Below are positions 6,106 through 6,827 of a stretch of 6,827 nucleotides of DNA, piece by piece. The translations under genes were made by a program, and so were the position numbers. Numbering within the stretch: the stretch's first letter is position 1; each line of letters opens with the position of its first letter. The notes beneath the pieces were generated by a model, which was given only the letters and a program-made list of their open reading frames with translations, searched no databases and was not told where the DNA came from. Source of the stretch: Chloroflexota bacterium (lineage in GTDB: Bacteria > Chloroflexota > UBA6077 > CF-72); assembly GCA_019247135.1 (NCBI GenBank), contig JAFAPL010001049.1, positions 1-6,827 on the forward strand, written 5' to 3'.

Positions 6106-6827
6106 TTGCCCAGTCGTCTCGTCCGAAAGTAGTCGCGCCCGCGGCGATACCGCTGCGAGACGTCGGCATGCTCGGGTTCGTCGCGCTGCTGACGCGACTC
6201 GCCATCGTCCTTGCCACACCCAGCTTGCAGGCGGGCGACATGGAGGGCTGGCAACAGACGGCTCGCCGCGTAACACTGGACGGTATCGGTACCGGTTACG
6301 CCAGTCTCGATCCGGGCAGCCTGTACCCGCCCGCGTTCTTTTATCCGCTCTGGGCCACCGGACAGCTTTACCGAGTCTGCTGCTCACCGGACTTCACGAC
6401 AGGCACACGGATGCTGGATGTGCTGATGCGGCTCGCGCCGATTCTGGCCGACTCGCTCGTGGCAGTCCTGGTGTACGCGCTCGCTCGCACATGGACCGAC
6501 TCTCGCCAGGCGCGATGGGCTGGTTTGTTGTATGCACTCTGTCCAGCCGTGCTGGTCACCGTCGCCCAGCAGGGCATGATCGGCGATCCGTACATCGCTC
6601 TCCTCGTCCTTCTGGGGCTGCTGACAGCACTCCGGGGACGCCTCGTGCTATCGGCGTTCTGCCTGACACTGGCTGTCCTCACCAAACCACAGGCGCTTGC
6701 CCTGGTCCCGCTGGGCATCGTCGTTCAGCTCAAATGCGGTTCCCCGCGTCAGCGACTGCCCGCGCTCGCGACCGCCGTGCTGACGGCCGTCGCCGTGCTG
6801 ATCCCCTTCGTCGTGAACGGCACCCTG
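6102..6827 (+). CDS. Second GT-C-like membrane glycosyltransferase, partial (3' end outside window)
   Basis: An open frame of 242 codons runs from ATG 6102 to the window edge with no stop, so this is the N-terminal part of a longer protein. The ATG overlaps the preceding TGA (ATGA), which implies translational coupling; there is no separate Shine-Dalgarno. TM1 is about 22-40, and the outer loop carries GDMEGW (45-50) with candidate catalytic acids D46 and E48. YPPAFFY is at 75-81. Further hydrophobic segments lie near 108-128, 138-156, 164-176, 182-193, 196-209 and 219-238. QGMIGDPY (157-164) and LTKPQALAL (193-201) resemble conserved loop motifs of GT39/GT87/PIG-M-like GT-C proteins. The product would use a polyprenyl-linked sugar at the membrane's outer face. 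It shares the acid-loop and YPP layout with its upstream neighbour but is not a close copy, so the pair could act in sequence on one glycan. Family assignment rests on motifs and topology only. Confidence 0.75.
   Translation, partial: MIAQSSRPKVVAPAAIPLRDVGMLGFVALLTRLAIVLATPSLQAGDMEGWQQTARRVTLDGIGTGYASLDPGSLYPPAFFYPLWATGQLYRVCCSPDFTTGTRMLDVLMRLAPILADSLVAVLVYALARTWTDSRQARWAGLLYALCPAVLVTVAQQGMIGDPYIALLVLLGLLTALRGRLVLSAFCLTLAVLTKPQALALVPLGIVVQLKCGSPRQRLPALATAVLTAVAVLIPFVVNGTL

Noticed and set aside
3112..6386. Recurrent Cys-Cys pairs across several genes (propeller and the CC at residues 93-94 of the last gene)
   Set aside because: The pair in the membrane protein lies in a loop with no equivalent context. 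I treat only the two propeller pairs as related.

Overview
The window is high-GC bacterial DNA with five protein-coding genes and about 350 bases of sequence at the left end in which I see no gene. GC-rich codon use, GTG/TTG starts, Gly/Asn-rich secreted repeat proteins, a YVTN/YncE-type propeller and large GT-C-like membrane proteins would fit an uncultured Chloroflexota or an actinobacterium-like lineage. There is no rRNA or phylogenetic marker, so this placement is only a guess.

Layout. Bases 1-352 hold two possible RNA hairpins and no convincing gene. On the minus strand (353-1873) lies a roughly 506-aa protein. Its N-terminus carries the LQRTIGNxAVxRLL leader motif, known from DUF4157-type and other cargo-like proteins associated with extracellular contractile injection systems (eCIS). 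The rest of the protein is unlike anything I recognise. A divergent intergenic region (about 155 bases) carries a near-perfect inverted repeat and a phased heptamer repeat. It separates this gene from a plus-strand run: a secreted protein with two IPT/TIG-like Ig-fold repeats and a collagen-like, His/Asp-rich tail (2029-2826); a secreted seven-bladed YVTN-type beta-propeller with two vicinal Cys-Cys pairs (2884-4017); and, after a hairpin and about 240 bases, two overlapping genes for polytopic membrane proteins with GT-C glycosyltransferase hallmarks (4255-6105 and 6102 to the window end, the second truncated by the window).

Taken together, four plus-strand genes encode envelope or exported products: two secreted proteins, then two probable lipid-linked-sugar-dependent transferases. 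The divergent gene encodes a possible injection-system cargo or associated protein. A shared role in surface modification or cell-cell interaction is an inference from position only. No eCIS structural gene (sheath, tube, baseplate, AAA+ ATPase) lies in the window. The most noteworthy items are the eCIS-type leader on an unrecognised protein, the collagen-like tail with its conserved-looking Cys/His junction, and the paired vicinal cysteines of the propeller.
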